DNA from: Pseudanabaena sp. PCC 6802
GTDB taxonomy: Bacteria; Cyanobacteriota; Cyanobacteriia; Pseudanabaenales; Pseudanabaenaceae
Assembly: GCF_000332175.1 (NCBI RefSeq)
Contig: NZ_KB235914.1
Coordinates: 3,468,868 to 3,532,867 of the forward strand
Reading direction: 5' to 3'
DNA length: 64,000 nt
In this document: one piece after another, positions 53,801-61,356 of the stretch
Position numbering within the stretch: the first letter of the stretch is position 1
Layout of the letters: the number at the start of each line of letters is the position of its first letter
The notes under the pieces: model-generated
What the model was told of the DNA's origin: nothing
The model's database searches: none
What the model saw: only the letters and a program-made list of their open reading frames with translations
Made by a program: the position numbers and the translations under genes

Positions 53801-54566
53801 ACTGGAGAAAAATGGCGAACGACAGGCAGAACTAACCGAGCAAATCTCTCAAATTAAGGCTAGCTTCGCCAATATCGAACTGCCAGAGATCCTGCCAGAA
53901 ATTCCCGAAAGCATGACCCTGGAGCAACTCCAACTGGAGCAACGCCGCCTGCAAAAACGCTTGCAGGCAATGGAACCGGTAAACATGATGGCGATCGCGG
54001 AATATGAAGCCACCACGGCTCGCCTCACGGAGTTGAGCGCCCGTTTGGAAACCCTCAATCAAGAACGTACGGAGTTGCTACTACGGATTGAGAACTTTAC
54101 AACCCTGCGTCAACGCGCCTTTATGCAAGCATTTGATGCCGTCAACGAGCACTTCAAAACCATCTTTGCCGAGCTATCCGATGGCGACGGTCACCTGCAA
54201 TTAGAGAATCCCTCCGCACCGCTCAGTGGCGGTCTAACCCTGGTGGCACATCCCAAGGGCAAACCAGTGCAACACTTAGCTTCCATGTCCGGCGGCGAAA
54301 AGTCGCTCACCGCCCTCAGCTTTATCTTTGCCCTGCAACGCTATCGCCCGTCACCCTTCTATGCTTTCGATGAGGTAGACATGTTCCTCGACGGTGCTAA
54401 TGTGGAACGATTGGCAAAGATGGTACGCAAACAAGCAGAACTGGCGCAGTTTATTGTAGTCAGCCTGCGTCGCCCTATGATTGACTGTGCCGAACGTACA
54501 ATTGGTGTCACGCAGGCACGGGGAGCGCATACTCAAGTGCTGGGTTTAGAACTGCGATCGAGCTAG
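50853..54566 (+). CDS. smc: Chromosome segregation ATPase SMC
   Basis: 1237 residues from GTG 50853 (MYIKHIELSRFKSFGG). Head: Walker A GPNGSGKSNILDALLFALG. Two long coiled coils flank a hinge at about 575-720 (GVYGLVATLGKVEPKYQLALEI). C-terminal head: signature ASMSGGEKSLTALSF and Walker B PFYAFDEVDMFLDGANV. Near residues 90-155 there is a low-complexity Pro/Glu/Asp insert in the N-terminal head (SEVADDRPAPTASIVAPPED and onward) that accounts for the slightly large size. Such inserts occur in cyanobacterial SMC. Condenses and segregates chromosomes; ScpA/B are not in view. Confidence 0.95.
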   Translation: MYIKHIELSRFKSFGGTTPIPILPGFTVVSGPNGSGKSNILDALLFALGLSSSKGMRAERLPDLVNQAHSQKGRTVEASVKVVFALEPGDRQPEAAPATNSEVADDRPAPTASIVAPPEDTAETIEDSESTAIHAAIADRCDREAPHTPAPQNETSNPDEWAITRKLRVTSQGTYTSTYYINDQPCTLGELHEELARFRIYPEGYNVVLQGDVTGIISMNSRDRREIIDELAGVGEFDRKIDQAKNKLDDVKDQEDRFRIVEQELVANQEKLKSDRVKAEKYQALRKELESMVTAEVVLQHRQLVQQQSAKETELSNCQTAATQLREQIVELDGAIATTSTELDALNAKVRTLGEEEYLAVSTEIANKSAELRAMQRQQQEFTNNYKNTQNNIIATQAEIEQLLKQIEQLEGQKQVQAQEIEKLSLAREQQAGVVDTYRRELQSIAASANDWMKQQAQLFQAIETLQQTIDPQRQERTRLSESLRQWTLQLTNQEAELAELQEPQGQSLTDELSRYQAEASQAQTLIQSVAISLSEAQTELQTTKETIDRLTQEQRVKGRQLDKLDAQVQATSEAQGTRASQIVLEANISGVYGLVATLGKVEPKYQLALEIAAGNRLANIVVDSDEVAAKAINLLKQSRGGRATFLPLNKLKPARDLFDLDPKLGAIAYALDLVEFDVRYEDVFAYIFGNTIVFDRLDKARLHIGKYRMVTLDGELLEVTGAITGGSAPSQSGIHFGTLAPAESAEMAQLRDRLMEIDRLLGHLYKQADKLQAQVTKSEAQLQNARVTQREAQIQCDRLTEQINRTFKGRDRLTEQMHQNRTAIEVAQSQILGLERSIADLESRIQAEKTQLAELEKSGTHQRWQREQEALQLQEQQLNTVDLSLRAARQQLTDWENQGQLLHEKINQRQVTLQELRSTQTDLLNQRNKAQAEIKQLEEEITNLQVRLNALEQTIGTAKAERDACDRALRNHQSNHQQLTWQLEKNGERQAELTEQISQIKASFANIELPEILPEIPESMTLEQLQLEQRRLQKRLQAMEPVNMMAIAEYEATTARLTELSARLETLNQERTELLLRIENFTTLRQRAFMQAFDAVNEHFKTIFAELSDGDGHLQLENPSAPLSGGLTLVAHPKGKPVQHLASMSGGEKSLTALSFIFALQRYRPSPFYAFDEVDMFLDGANVERLAKMVRKQAELAQFIVVSLRRPMIDCAERTIGVTQARGAHTQVLGLELRSS

Positions 54567-54692
54567 AGGCTGTCATAAGCAAAGATAATGACATCGATCT
54601 CCAACGATCGAGATTGGCAATGAAATTTCTATTGGTTCTTGCTATAAGAGCCTCTTTTTTTGGGAATCATAGCGATCGCATTCCTGCTTGCT

Positions 54693-54807
54693 TATAGCGC
54701 TTTTCAACTGAGAACGGGGTTTATCGGTGGGGTGAAGGGGTTCCACCCCTTCTTGGAGGCAACGCCCCCAAACCCCTACCTCTTCAACCGATCTGAAAAC
54801 TGCTATA
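54693..54807 (-). repeat. MITE-like element copy E
   Basis: Reverse orientation, 115 bases: TATAGCGCTTTTCAACTGAG to CTGAAAACTGCTATA, between smc and the DUF4436 gene. Confidence 0.78.
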
Positions 54808-54855
54808 GAAGTTTAAGCGAGTGCTGCCTGAAAGTAACTTTATCAGTCAAATTAC

Positions 54856-55737
54856 ATGAAAATTGCCCAGAGACTTCAAATCAAACGCATTTTGATAGGG
54901 CTTATTTGCCTTGCCCTTTTTTGCGGAGCCTTCTTTTTTGTCCTTTCTGCTTACAATAACGACAGTACCCAGCGCAGCAGCTCGTTTAGTTTTGGAGCCG
55001 ATGAAAAAGAATCCAATCGCATGGAGGTTACTGCCACTCTTCTAGGTGCTGACCCTGTTAAAGGAGATCTGCCCATCAGGATTTCAGTCGTGCCCAAAGG
55101 GAGTTTTGCCATTAACGATTCCCCCCGCATGAGCCAGGATCTGACTTTTATAACCACCGTTGAAGGGGCGAAATCAGATGGGACGCTTGCTAAGAATAAA
55201 GTCCCACCCTACATAGATGGCACGCTTAGTCTTTATAACGGACGGGTAAATGATTATCCTTTCGATAAACACGAAGCCGATCTTTACCTTTATTTTGTTA
55301 ATCCAAAGAACGACCAGCAAAGCATTCCCATGTCCGTTGATTTTAATGGTTCTATTCCTGGGTTTAATGTCGACGCAGATATCATTAAAGGGTTTGATAG
55401 CGAAGACAATATTGGAATCAAGGTTCATATCTCGCGCTCGATCGTCACCAAAATATTTGCCATTTTTATCATGGTAGCGATGTGGTTTGTTGCCATAATT
55501 GTATTAACAATGTCATTAGCCGTGCTTCTGCAGAAACGTCCTATTGAGCCAGCTTTATTTACATATATGGGCGCGCTTCTGTTCGCACTTCCGGCAGTCC
55601 GCAACATTCAGCCAGGTGTTCCTCCTGTGGGCACTCTCACCGACTTCCTCAGCTTTTTCTGGGCTGAAACCATCATTGCAGCTTCTATGGGTATTATGTT
55701 TTATTGCTGGTTTACCCGTTACCAGCCCAAAACTTAA
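54856..55737 (+). CDS. DUF4436 family membrane protein
   Basis: 293 residues. One N-terminal transmembrane helix (IGLICLALFCGAFFFVLSAY) is followed by an extracytoplasmic beta domain of about 170 residues with NDYPFDKHEADLYLYFVNPK, then three closely spaced C-terminal helices (IFAIFIMVAMWFVAIIVLTM; LFTYMGALLFALPAVRN; IIAASMGIMFYCWF). This is the DUF4436 arrangement; function is unknown. The segment LPAVRNIQPGVPPVGTLTD is the best-conserved part. Confidence 0.85.
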   Translation: MKIAQRLQIKRILIGLICLALFCGAFFFVLSAYNNDSTQRSSSFSFGADEKESNRMEVTATLLGADPVKGDLPIRISVVPKGSFAINDSPRMSQDLTFITTVEGAKSDGTLAKNKVPPYIDGTLSLYNGRVNDYPFDKHEADLYLYFVNPKNDQQSIPMSVDFNGSIPGFNVDADIIKGFDSEDNIGIKVHISRSIVTKIFAIFIMVAMWFVAIIVLTMSLAVLLQKRPIEPALFTYMGALLFALPAVRNIQPGVPPVGTLTDFLSFFWAETIIAASMGIMFYCWFTRYQPKT

Positions 55738-55843
55738 GGAGAACTAATGTTCTGTTAAGGATTTTTCGACGGGCAGATCGCCTTCCAAAATAACTCTGAC
55801 AGCACATCCTGAACAGTCAACTTAAACTTAACGAAATACCGAA

Positions 55844-55937
55844 TATAGCGTTTTTCAATTGAGAACGGGTTTTATTGACGGGGTGAAGGGGCGGCGGCCC
55901 CAAACCCCCTACTCTTTTCGGTCTGAAAACTGCTATA
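55844..55937 (-). repeat. MITE-like element copy F (internally deleted)
   Basis: Reverse orientation, 94 bases: TATAGCGTTTTTCAATTGAG to CTGAAAACTGCTATA. One hairpin arm (about 20 bases) is missing compared with copy E. It lies in the 55738-56039 gap, which shows nothing else before the tRNA promoter. Confidence 0.78.
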
Positions 55938-56011
55938 AAAGGGCATTGCTAGGTCTAGAAAATTTCTGATTGCAAATTTTTTTTGCCAAGACTGCCCTTC
56001 TATTGCTAGGA

Positions 56012-56017
56012 TATAAT
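56012..56017 (+). promoter_or_regulatory. Probable -10 box of tRNA-Leu
   Basis: TATAAT preceded by AGGA, ending 23 bases before the mature tRNA 5' end. No strong -35 box is evident at 17 bases. Confidence 0.4.
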
Positions 56018-56039
56018 ACTGCAAATAACGCAATAACCT

Positions 56040-56121
56040 GCGGTCATGGTGGAACTGGTAGACACGCTATCTTGAGGGGGTAGTGGCTAACGCCGTGAGA
56101 GTTCGAGTCTCTCTGACCGCA
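56040..56121 (+). tRNA. tRNA-Leu (anticodon GAG)
   Basis: 82 nucleotides with a long variable arm, as for class II tRNAs. Acceptor GCGGTCA pairs with TGACCGC; anticodon stem CTATC/GGTAG with loop TTGAGGG gives anticodon GAG; T arm GAGAGTTCGAGTCTCTC; discriminator A. CCA not encoded. It marks the left edge of an accessory island, a common position for integration. Confidence 0.92.
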
Positions 56122-56241
56122 TTAACATAAGAAGAACGCTTTTAAAATCAACAGTTTCAAGGATTGTAAAAGTAGCTATGACCAATTTTATGACCGAAAT
56201 TTGATATCGTAAGTTTTTTGTAAACCATAGCAAAGATATAC

Positions 56242-56460
56242 TTACCTCCTTCGCTCAAGAGGTATGCTGAAGTATTCTTCGAGGGCTTCTAAACAGAACA
56301 GATAGGTAGCCCCTGCGCGGATAAAGTGCCTCTTTATTTTGAGGCTATCTGCCTTTATTAAACGCATGAGTTTTTGGGTACTGATGTTTGGCTTTCCCCA
56401 TTCATTGAACCCAAAAGCAGCAGAGGCTTGAACCGTTGTAAGGTTGAAACGAGATTTCAT
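56242..56460 (-). CDS. Small DNA-binding-like protein (excisionase-like)
   Basis: 72 residues, basic. A helix-turn-helix-like pattern is followed by a wing-like segment: NLTTVQASAAFGFNEWGKPN, ISTQKLMRLIKADSLKIKRH, then FIRAGATYLFCLEALEEYF. Size, charge and position next to a tRNA suggest an excisionase or AlpA-like regulator, but I do not recognise a family. Starts directly after the stop of the next upstream gene in the minus-strand operon. Confidence 0.5.
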   Translation of the reverse strand: MKSRFNLTTVQASAAFGFNEWGKPNISTQKLMRLIKADSLKIKRHFIRAGATYLFCLEALEEYFSIPLERRR

Positions 56461-56922
56461 CTAGCACTTCTCCTCGATCTGCATGGATATCTGTTGCGTC
56501 AGGTTAGAAATTGACTGTCCGTAGTTAAGCTGTTTCGATCGCTCTTGCGCCCAGGCGTCCCATTGCCTTTTGTGCCAGAGGTGCATTTGTTCGCAGTGGG
56601 CAACTGTGAGGCGAATATCCCACTGAGCCTGATACTCTTGCTGAGTCATGACCTCACCACCGTGTTTTTGGGCATAGTCCTGCCGTTGGGCATCAGTGGC
56701 AAAGTAGGCATTCCTGTACTTTTCCCCGGCTTTGCAGTCGAGACGCTGGCAGATGAAGGGTTTACCGTTTTTACCACTCACGAGTTGACTCAGATAAGGG
56801 TTATCGACTAGTCCTCCGTCACAGCAGCAGAAACATTTCCACTGAGGGCGGACATCGCGATCGCACCGCGAAGGAGCAGGAATAGCTATCAGTTTTTCAC
56901 CTTCGTCGAATTCGCCACTCAT
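56461..56922 (-). CDS. Hypothetical Cys-rich island protein
   Basis: 153 residues. The Cys pattern KCFCCCDG, then ICQRLDCKAG resembles a small zinc-binding fold (about residues 28-70); the rest is helical and Gln/Trp rich. Two bases separate its start from the stop of the interrupted gene upstream. Not recognised; DNA or RNA binding is possible. Confidence 0.55.
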   Translation of the reverse strand: MSGEFDEGEKLIAIPAPSRCDRDVRPQWKCFCCCDGGLVDNPYLSQLVSGKNGKPFICQRLDCKAGEKYRNAYFATDAQRQDYAQKHGGEVMTQQEYQAQWDIRLTVAHCEQMHLWHKRQWDAWAQERSKQLNYGQSISNLTQQISMQIEEKC

Positions 56923-57297
56923 AATTACCTCCTTCTCTGATAAGCGACGGCAAACTGGTAACGCTCCTCGTATTCGGGCGAAGTTTGGTCTATGCCGACT
57001 GTGAGCAGATGGGTCATGCCCTTAAACGGATCGCTGAGGATAGCTTCCCACTCAGCATATCTGCTGTCTGGTGAGGCAGTTTGCGGGTAGAGCCTTTCGT
57101 ATTCAGCTTCAAGATGTTCGAGGCGCGAGAGTATCCAGGCGATCGGAGCGGCGGGGCAATTGGGTAACTTGTCCACCTGTTGCCAGCAGAAGTTTTTAAA
57201 GGTGTCATCCAGGTTTGCCCAAGTTCTGGCGGCGCGGCGAGATTTGTCTTTATTTCTTGGTTCTACAGAGGTTTTATCTGGAGTTTCTGCGTTATTT

Positions 57298-58781
57298 CTG
57301 GAGTTTAGACTAAAAGGCAACAAGAAGCATCTCGCTAGATAGAAACTAGCGAGAGAGAGGATAAAAGGGAAGAAGTTGAGCTAAGCAGTTGCAGCGGAAG
57401 CTTTTTTGAGGGGCTTGGCATAGCGTTTTTTGACAGTAGGATAACGAATCCGTTGGGTTCGTTTTTTCCCAAGAGGCCAACCTGGAGACTTACCGCGAGG
57501 TTTAGGGTCAGGGGAAGGAGAGCCAATCCTGACCAAAACTAAAGCAAAAGCATTTGCAACTCGACCAGGAGACAATTTAGTCATCGGTTTCTGCCAAGGC
57601 AGAGGAGAGTCTTGGACAAGTTCACGAGCGAGCCACAATTGCCAAGTAAGTAAAGGCATCAAGTCCGACCAAGTCTCCATCTGAGCAGGGGTAGAAAGCT
57701 GAGGGATTGTCCAATGGAGACGTTGACGCACCAAGCGATACCAATGCTCAATGGCAAATCTGCGCAGATATTTTTGCCATACCTCACTCAAGATTGGCTC
57801 GTCTTTAGCGACCCAAATCAACCACAGGGGTTTCGATTCAGGCATATCAAGACGTTCGACCAGAATGAGTGTAAAGGGATGGTCTGCGGCTTGCTTTAAG
57901 TGCAGGTTTGGCCATCGACGAATTTGCAATCGTCCCAGTTTAGGCTCTGCAATTGTGATGTCTGCTTGGGGAATAGACCAAGTGTCAGAGTCTTTGAGGC
58001 TAAATTTCTCTCCATGCTTATGGGGTCGCCCATGCCCCTCGTAATCCTTTGGGGCATGATACAGAACCCGGTTGGGGCGTAGCCTGAGCAGCTTGATACA
58101 CGGGATGTCTGCTGTTTGCTGCAAAAATGGTGCGCACCCATACTCGCCATCCCCCAGGAAAAGCACAGTCCCAGGAATTTCCGCACAAACCAAGCGTAAC
58201 TGACTAGCGGCTTTCTGAATCGGGTTCTCGAAACTGGTGATCCGCTCATGCCGCAACGGTAAGGCAAAACTCCCTTCTGACTCTGGAATCCAGGCAATTG
58301 TGCTGTATCCTTGCCCCACCGTAACAGGTTTGCTTCCTACTCCCGGTTGAGGTTGATGTTCGTAGGTGCGTTCTTGTAATGTCACCGCATAGGGACGCGA
58401 CCAGGCTGTATGGTCGCCCGCCAATATCGTCACCTCTGCTGCCGGCATTTGCTGTATGTATTGCTTCATCAAGTCTTCACGTGGAGGATGACTATCTTGC
58501 AGTGCTTCATAGATACTCGACCACTCCCTCCGAAATAATGGGCTTAACGAAAGTTCCACAAACGATGAAACACTCCGACTCGTCAGTACCGCATCCATCA
58601 AGTCGAACAGCGCATCTCTCCCGTTCCCTATAATTTCGTACGTGTACTTGCGAAATTGCTCAAGTTTATCCAAACTAATCATGATGAAGCTGTTGATTTT
58701 ATAGTCTTTTCAGCTTCCATCATCAAGCGGTCAGTCTGCAATGGCTGGCTGCTTTTTACCACTTTTTAGTCTAAACTCCAG
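57298..58781 (-). mobile_element. 1484-bp insertion sequence with 18-base inverted ends
   Basis: Left end CTGGAGTTTAGACTAAAA (57298-57315) and right end TTTTAGTCTAAACTCCAG (58764-58781) are perfect inverted repeats. TTATTT flanks both ends (57292-57297 and 58782-58787), giving a 6-base target duplication. One transposase gene fills it. Intact ends and perfect duplication indicate a recent insertion. Confidence 0.92.
57381..58682 (-). CDS. Transposase of the IS701/IS4-type (DDE)
   Basis: 433 residues. DDE core: first Asp in ILAGDHTAWSRP (near residue 89), second in VLFLGDGEYGCAPF (near 197), Glu in RFAIEHWYRLVRQRLHW (near 309) with the Y-x3-R-x6-W pattern of IS4-like enzymes. N-terminal helical part about 1-80; basic C-terminus (KKRTQRIRYPTVKKRYAKPL). 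No stop or frameshift, so probably functional. Confidence 0.9.
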   Translation of the reverse strand: MISLDKLEQFRKYTYEIIGNGRDALFDLMDAVLTSRSVSSFVELSLSPLFRREWSSIYEALQDSHPPREDLMKQYIQQMPAAEVTILAGDHTAWSRPYAVTLQERTYEHQPQPGVGSKPVTVGQGYSTIAWIPESEGSFALPLRHERITSFENPIQKAASQLRLVCAEIPGTVLFLGDGEYGCAPFLQQTADIPCIKLLRLRPNRVLYHAPKDYEGHGRPHKHGEKFSLKDSDTWSIPQADITIAEPKLGRLQIRRWPNLHLKQAADHPFTLILVERLDMPESKPLWLIWVAKDEPILSEVWQKYLRRFAIEHWYRLVRQRLHWTIPQLSTPAQMETWSDLMPLLTWQLWLARELVQDSPLPWQKPMTKLSPGRVANAFALVLVRIGSPSPDPKPRGKSPGWPLGKKRTQRIRYPTVKKRYAKPLKKASAATA

Positions 58782-59363
58782 TTATTTGAAAAATTTTCAA
58801 AATTCTCTCTCTCCACAGTTTTTGTTGGTGCAGACAGAGAGAGATCTTTTTTAACTTCTTCTTTGTGGAATTCATTATTTATATGCGTGCGATCGCCCAT
58901 AAATGGTTCGCCCATTTGTGGTAAACCTGAAAGTGGCTGAAGTGGTTTTGCGGCAAGCGGTAGAGTAAGCTGTTCGACTGGCTCGTGCTGCTGAATTTTT
59001 CGACCTTCAGGCAGTGGGTCAATGGGTAAGGGACGTTCGTATACTTCGTAGTCCCAAGATTGAAATTGTCCCGACGGCGATCGCTTGATGACGCGGCGCA
59101 CGTAACCAAAATTGATTAGCTCGTCGATCGCAGAACGGATAGCGGAGATCCCATCTTTGACGCGATCTGCGATCCAGTTCAGATCGAAATGCCAATCTGG
59201 TGGAAAGCTGAGCAAGTAGCTGTGCAGACCGTGGGCGCGAAAAGATAAGCGCTCGTCGCGCAAAATGTCATTGTCGATTTGGGTAAAGCGGTTGCTGTGA
59301 ATGGCATGAACGACAGTCATAAATTACACTCCTGTTCAAAAATCAGTTATTGAGGGCTAGGGG

Positions 59364-59804
59364 TCAGTCGCTATAGGGATCTGCTGGTGGCAAATCTAAG
59401 GGGCGAGTGCTTGGCATATTGCGATGTTTGGGCTGGCGGGAGCTGTTTGCTTTCTTCCGCTGCTGGCGGCTGGAGAGCTTTGAGGCGATTGCCTGACGGA
59501 TAGTCCCTAAGATAATTTCGAGCTGAGGCAAGACAGATTCGATGTCCTCATCGGCAACCATCCTGAAGCTGACTTGGGCACGCCACTCTTGCAGTTTTTT
59601 AGCGGCGACTGTCACCGCAGACTCACCTGGGAGCAAAGGGATACTGAAAAGCTTGCAGATTTCATAGGCGTATTTAGCAACGGGAACGCGATACTGACCG
59701 CCTTTCATCAGTTCGGTCATCAGGCGTGTCGCCACACCGATCGCGCGTTGCCTTAGCGTTGGGTCGAGAGGCAGTAAGGGTTTAGTACGAAAGCTCATAT
59801 TCAT
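59364..59804 (-). CDS. Hypothetical island protein
   Basis: 146 residues. A helical, globular first 110 residues (LRQRAIGVATRLMTELMKGG, YRVPVAKYAYEICKLFSI) is followed by a basic, Ser/Gln/Pro-rich tail (SSRQQRKKANSSRQPKHR). Its start overlaps the upstream ribbon-helix-helix gene stop by four bases (ATGA), so the two are translationally coupled. Not recognised. Confidence 0.55.
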   Translation of the reverse strand: MNMSFRTKPLLPLDPTLRQRAIGVATRLMTELMKGGQYRVPVAKYAYEICKLFSIPLLPGESAVTVAAKKLQEWRAQVSFRMVADEDIESVLPQLEIILGTIRQAIASKLSSRQQRKKANSSRQPKHRNMPSTRPLDLPPADPYSD

Positions 59805-59965
59805 ACCCCCTCAGCAAATAGCTGTTCTAGTCTCTGCGCGTAGGGGAGCACGCCATCGTCGATAATGCGACGTATTGGTATTCCTGTTTGTGCGGAAACT
59901 TTCTTGAGATATTCGTGTACCTCAACCGAGATATCCGCTTTCGTGGTTTTTAATGATTGCGGCAT
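59801..59965 (-). CDS. Small ribbon-helix-helix-like protein
   Basis: A 54-residue gene starting at 59965 (MPQSLKTTKADISVEVHEYL) and ending in the ATGA overlap at 59801. A beta-strand and two helices (ADISVEVHEYLKKVSAQTGI, PIRRIIDDGVLPYAQRL) fit the MetJ/Arc/CopG-type fold, so a DNA-binding regulator or partition-like protein is likely. First gene of the minus-strand island operon; it is divergent from the XRE-like gene. Confidence 0.65.
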   Translation of the reverse strand: MPQSLKTTKADISVEVHEYLKKVSAQTGIPIRRIIDDGVLPYAQRLEQLFAEGV

Positions 59966-60052
59966 ATTATGTTGTATAACGTGATCTCACGTAATATTAC
60001 TTTTTCTGCGTATATGCGTCAATATCAGTTCAGGTATTTTTCAAGGGCAGTT

Positions 60053-60496
60053 ATGTATGATGACCACCGCGTAAATATTGACAAGGAGAAGTTGCAGAAC
60101 TGGACGAAAGCTGAGGCTGCTAAAACCAGTCAGAATCGGTTTGCCAAGGATTTAGGGACAACGGCAACCACGATCAATCGTTGGGTTTATGGTAGGGTTG
60201 ATGCAGTAACGGGTAAGCAGTTGAAGGCGATCGCGGCGTATCGGGGCGAAGCCATTGAGGATACGTTGAGCTGGATAGCACTGCCTGAAACTGAGCCAGT
60301 GAATCAAGATGAGTTTGGTGACCTTGTTGCCAAGTTTAATCATCGGATCGCGAAACTTGAGCAAGATAACGAACTCCTTAAGGAAGAGAAAGATCTTCTG
60401 AGAGAGGAGATCGACGATCTCAAGGAGTTTGTTGAGGTTCTAGCGGCGGAATTCCATGACTCAAAAAGAACTAAACCATACAAGGCTAAAGTTTAA
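60053..60496 (+). CDS. HTH regulator with C-terminal coiled coil
   Basis: 147 residues from ATG 60053 (MYDDHRVNIDKEKL); the open frame to 59957 would overlap the opposite gene's start. A helix-turn-helix (NRFAKDLGTTATTINRWVYG, about residues 24-46) is followed by a KQLKAIAAYRG helix, as in XRE-type regulators. Residues 95-140 form a coiled coil rich in Glu/Lys/Leu. Its position, divergent from an operon of replication-like genes, is that of a repressor or immunity regulator in an integrative element. Confidence 0.65.
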   Translation: MYDDHRVNIDKEKLQNWTKAEAAKTSQNRFAKDLGTTATTINRWVYGRVDAVTGKQLKAIAAYRGEAIEDTLSWIALPETEPVNQDEFGDLVAKFNHRIAKLEQDNELLKEEKDLLREEIDDLKEFVEVLAAEFHDSKRTKPYKAKV

Positions 60497-60785
60497 GAGC
60501 ATTGAGAGGTATCTCATTCTTTGCGATTGGACGTTAGCGGGGCGATCGCTCCTGATTTCGTGCTCTGAGCGAGTAGCTGAAAAGCTTAAAGTTAGACTTG
60601 ATGCACTGGTCTTAAGTTTTGAGCATTTGGAAAAAATTACGCTCAATGACTCAGTGGTTTTCGATGTGCCCTTGCCTGAACTTCCAGATCCGTCTGCTTT
60701 TGGGGAGATGAGGGTAGTGAAGATTATGCGACCATCAAAAGCGCTACTCGAAGCGAAGTTTCCTCTGATTGAGATAAAAATCTGA
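60456..60785 (+). CDS. Hypothetical island protein overlapping the HTH gene
   Basis: 109 residues. The start overlaps the previous gene by 41 bases in another frame. Two regions are seen: a strand/helix half (RLKFKSIERYLILCDWTLAG) and a beta-rich half with VPLPELPDPSAFGEMRVVKI. Not recognised. Weak ribosome site, so translational coupling to the upstream gene is likely. Confidence 0.5.
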   Translation: MTQKELNHTRLKFKSIERYLILCDWTLAGRSLLISCSERVAEKLKVRLDALVLSFEHLEKITLNDSVVFDVPLPELPDPSAFGEMRVVKIMRPSKALLEAKFPLIEIKI

Positions 60786-61356
60786 TGGAGATAAGCATAG
60801 GTTTGCTTAGAGGCTGCTACTTTTTTCTCTACATCGCTAAATAGCTAGAGGATCACTTGCAAATCTTTTCGGGGCGTTGCTCTTTGGGGGATATCTCAGG
60901 TGTACTGACCCTGAAAATCGGTCTTGGTGAATTACCTTGCATTTGTCTGAATCTTACTTTTCACGGCATCTCTGAAAGCCCTTTCAGGTAAGGGTTTTGC
61001 CCAAAGATTTATTGTCAATAATCTTGGCTTAATGACAATAAGTAATGGTTGAATCAGGTTTGTGAGATCGGGCTATCAGTGCTTTTGCTAGAACAACAAG
61101 ATAACGTGAAAAGTCAGGTCTGGATAACTCACCAATATTGGTATGTTACCCAGAAGTTTTCTATATAACCAATGGTGCTAGTTGCTCAAATCCAGTCGGA
61201 ATGCCCGCACAAGCAAAACGCCCATACTAGAAACGATTTTTCAAGGCTTCTAGACATTTGGGTACACTTCACACCAAAGGTTATATAATTGCCTTAATAA
61301 GGTGTGTTACCCAGAAAAAGTTTGTATACAAACTAGTAATGCCCTAGAGGAGCGTC
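60786..61356. promoter_or_regulatory. 571-bp intergenic region with inverted and direct repeats
   Basis: No gene found. Seen: stem CTGAAAG/CTTTCAG at 60972-60987; stem TTATTGTCA/TGACAATAA at 61009-61041; direct repeat TGTTACCCAGAA at 61144-61155 and 61305-61316; inverted TATATAACC (61162-61170) and GGTTATATA (61279-61287). The last two pairs are nested and precede the membrane-protein gene at 61357. They may be operators, an origin-like region or a cassette junction. Confidence 0.4.

Larger units (their letters stand above)
56925..59320 (-). pseudogene. Winged-helix replication-type gene interrupted by an insertion sequence
   Basis: Two pieces on the minus strand, 59320-58782 and 57297-56925. 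Removing the IS and one copy of its 6-base target duplication (TTATTT on the plus strand) rejoins them in frame (ENFSNNAETPDKTS) as a protein of about 300 residues. The N-terminal part resembles the helix-turn-helix domain of phage/plasmid replication initiators (FTQIDNDILRDERLSFRAHG, LHSYLLSFPPDWHFDLNWIA, then INFGYVRRV). The C-terminal part (about 180-300) is Arg/Trp rich and helical. Both pieces still read open, so truncated products are possible. Confidence 0.82.
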
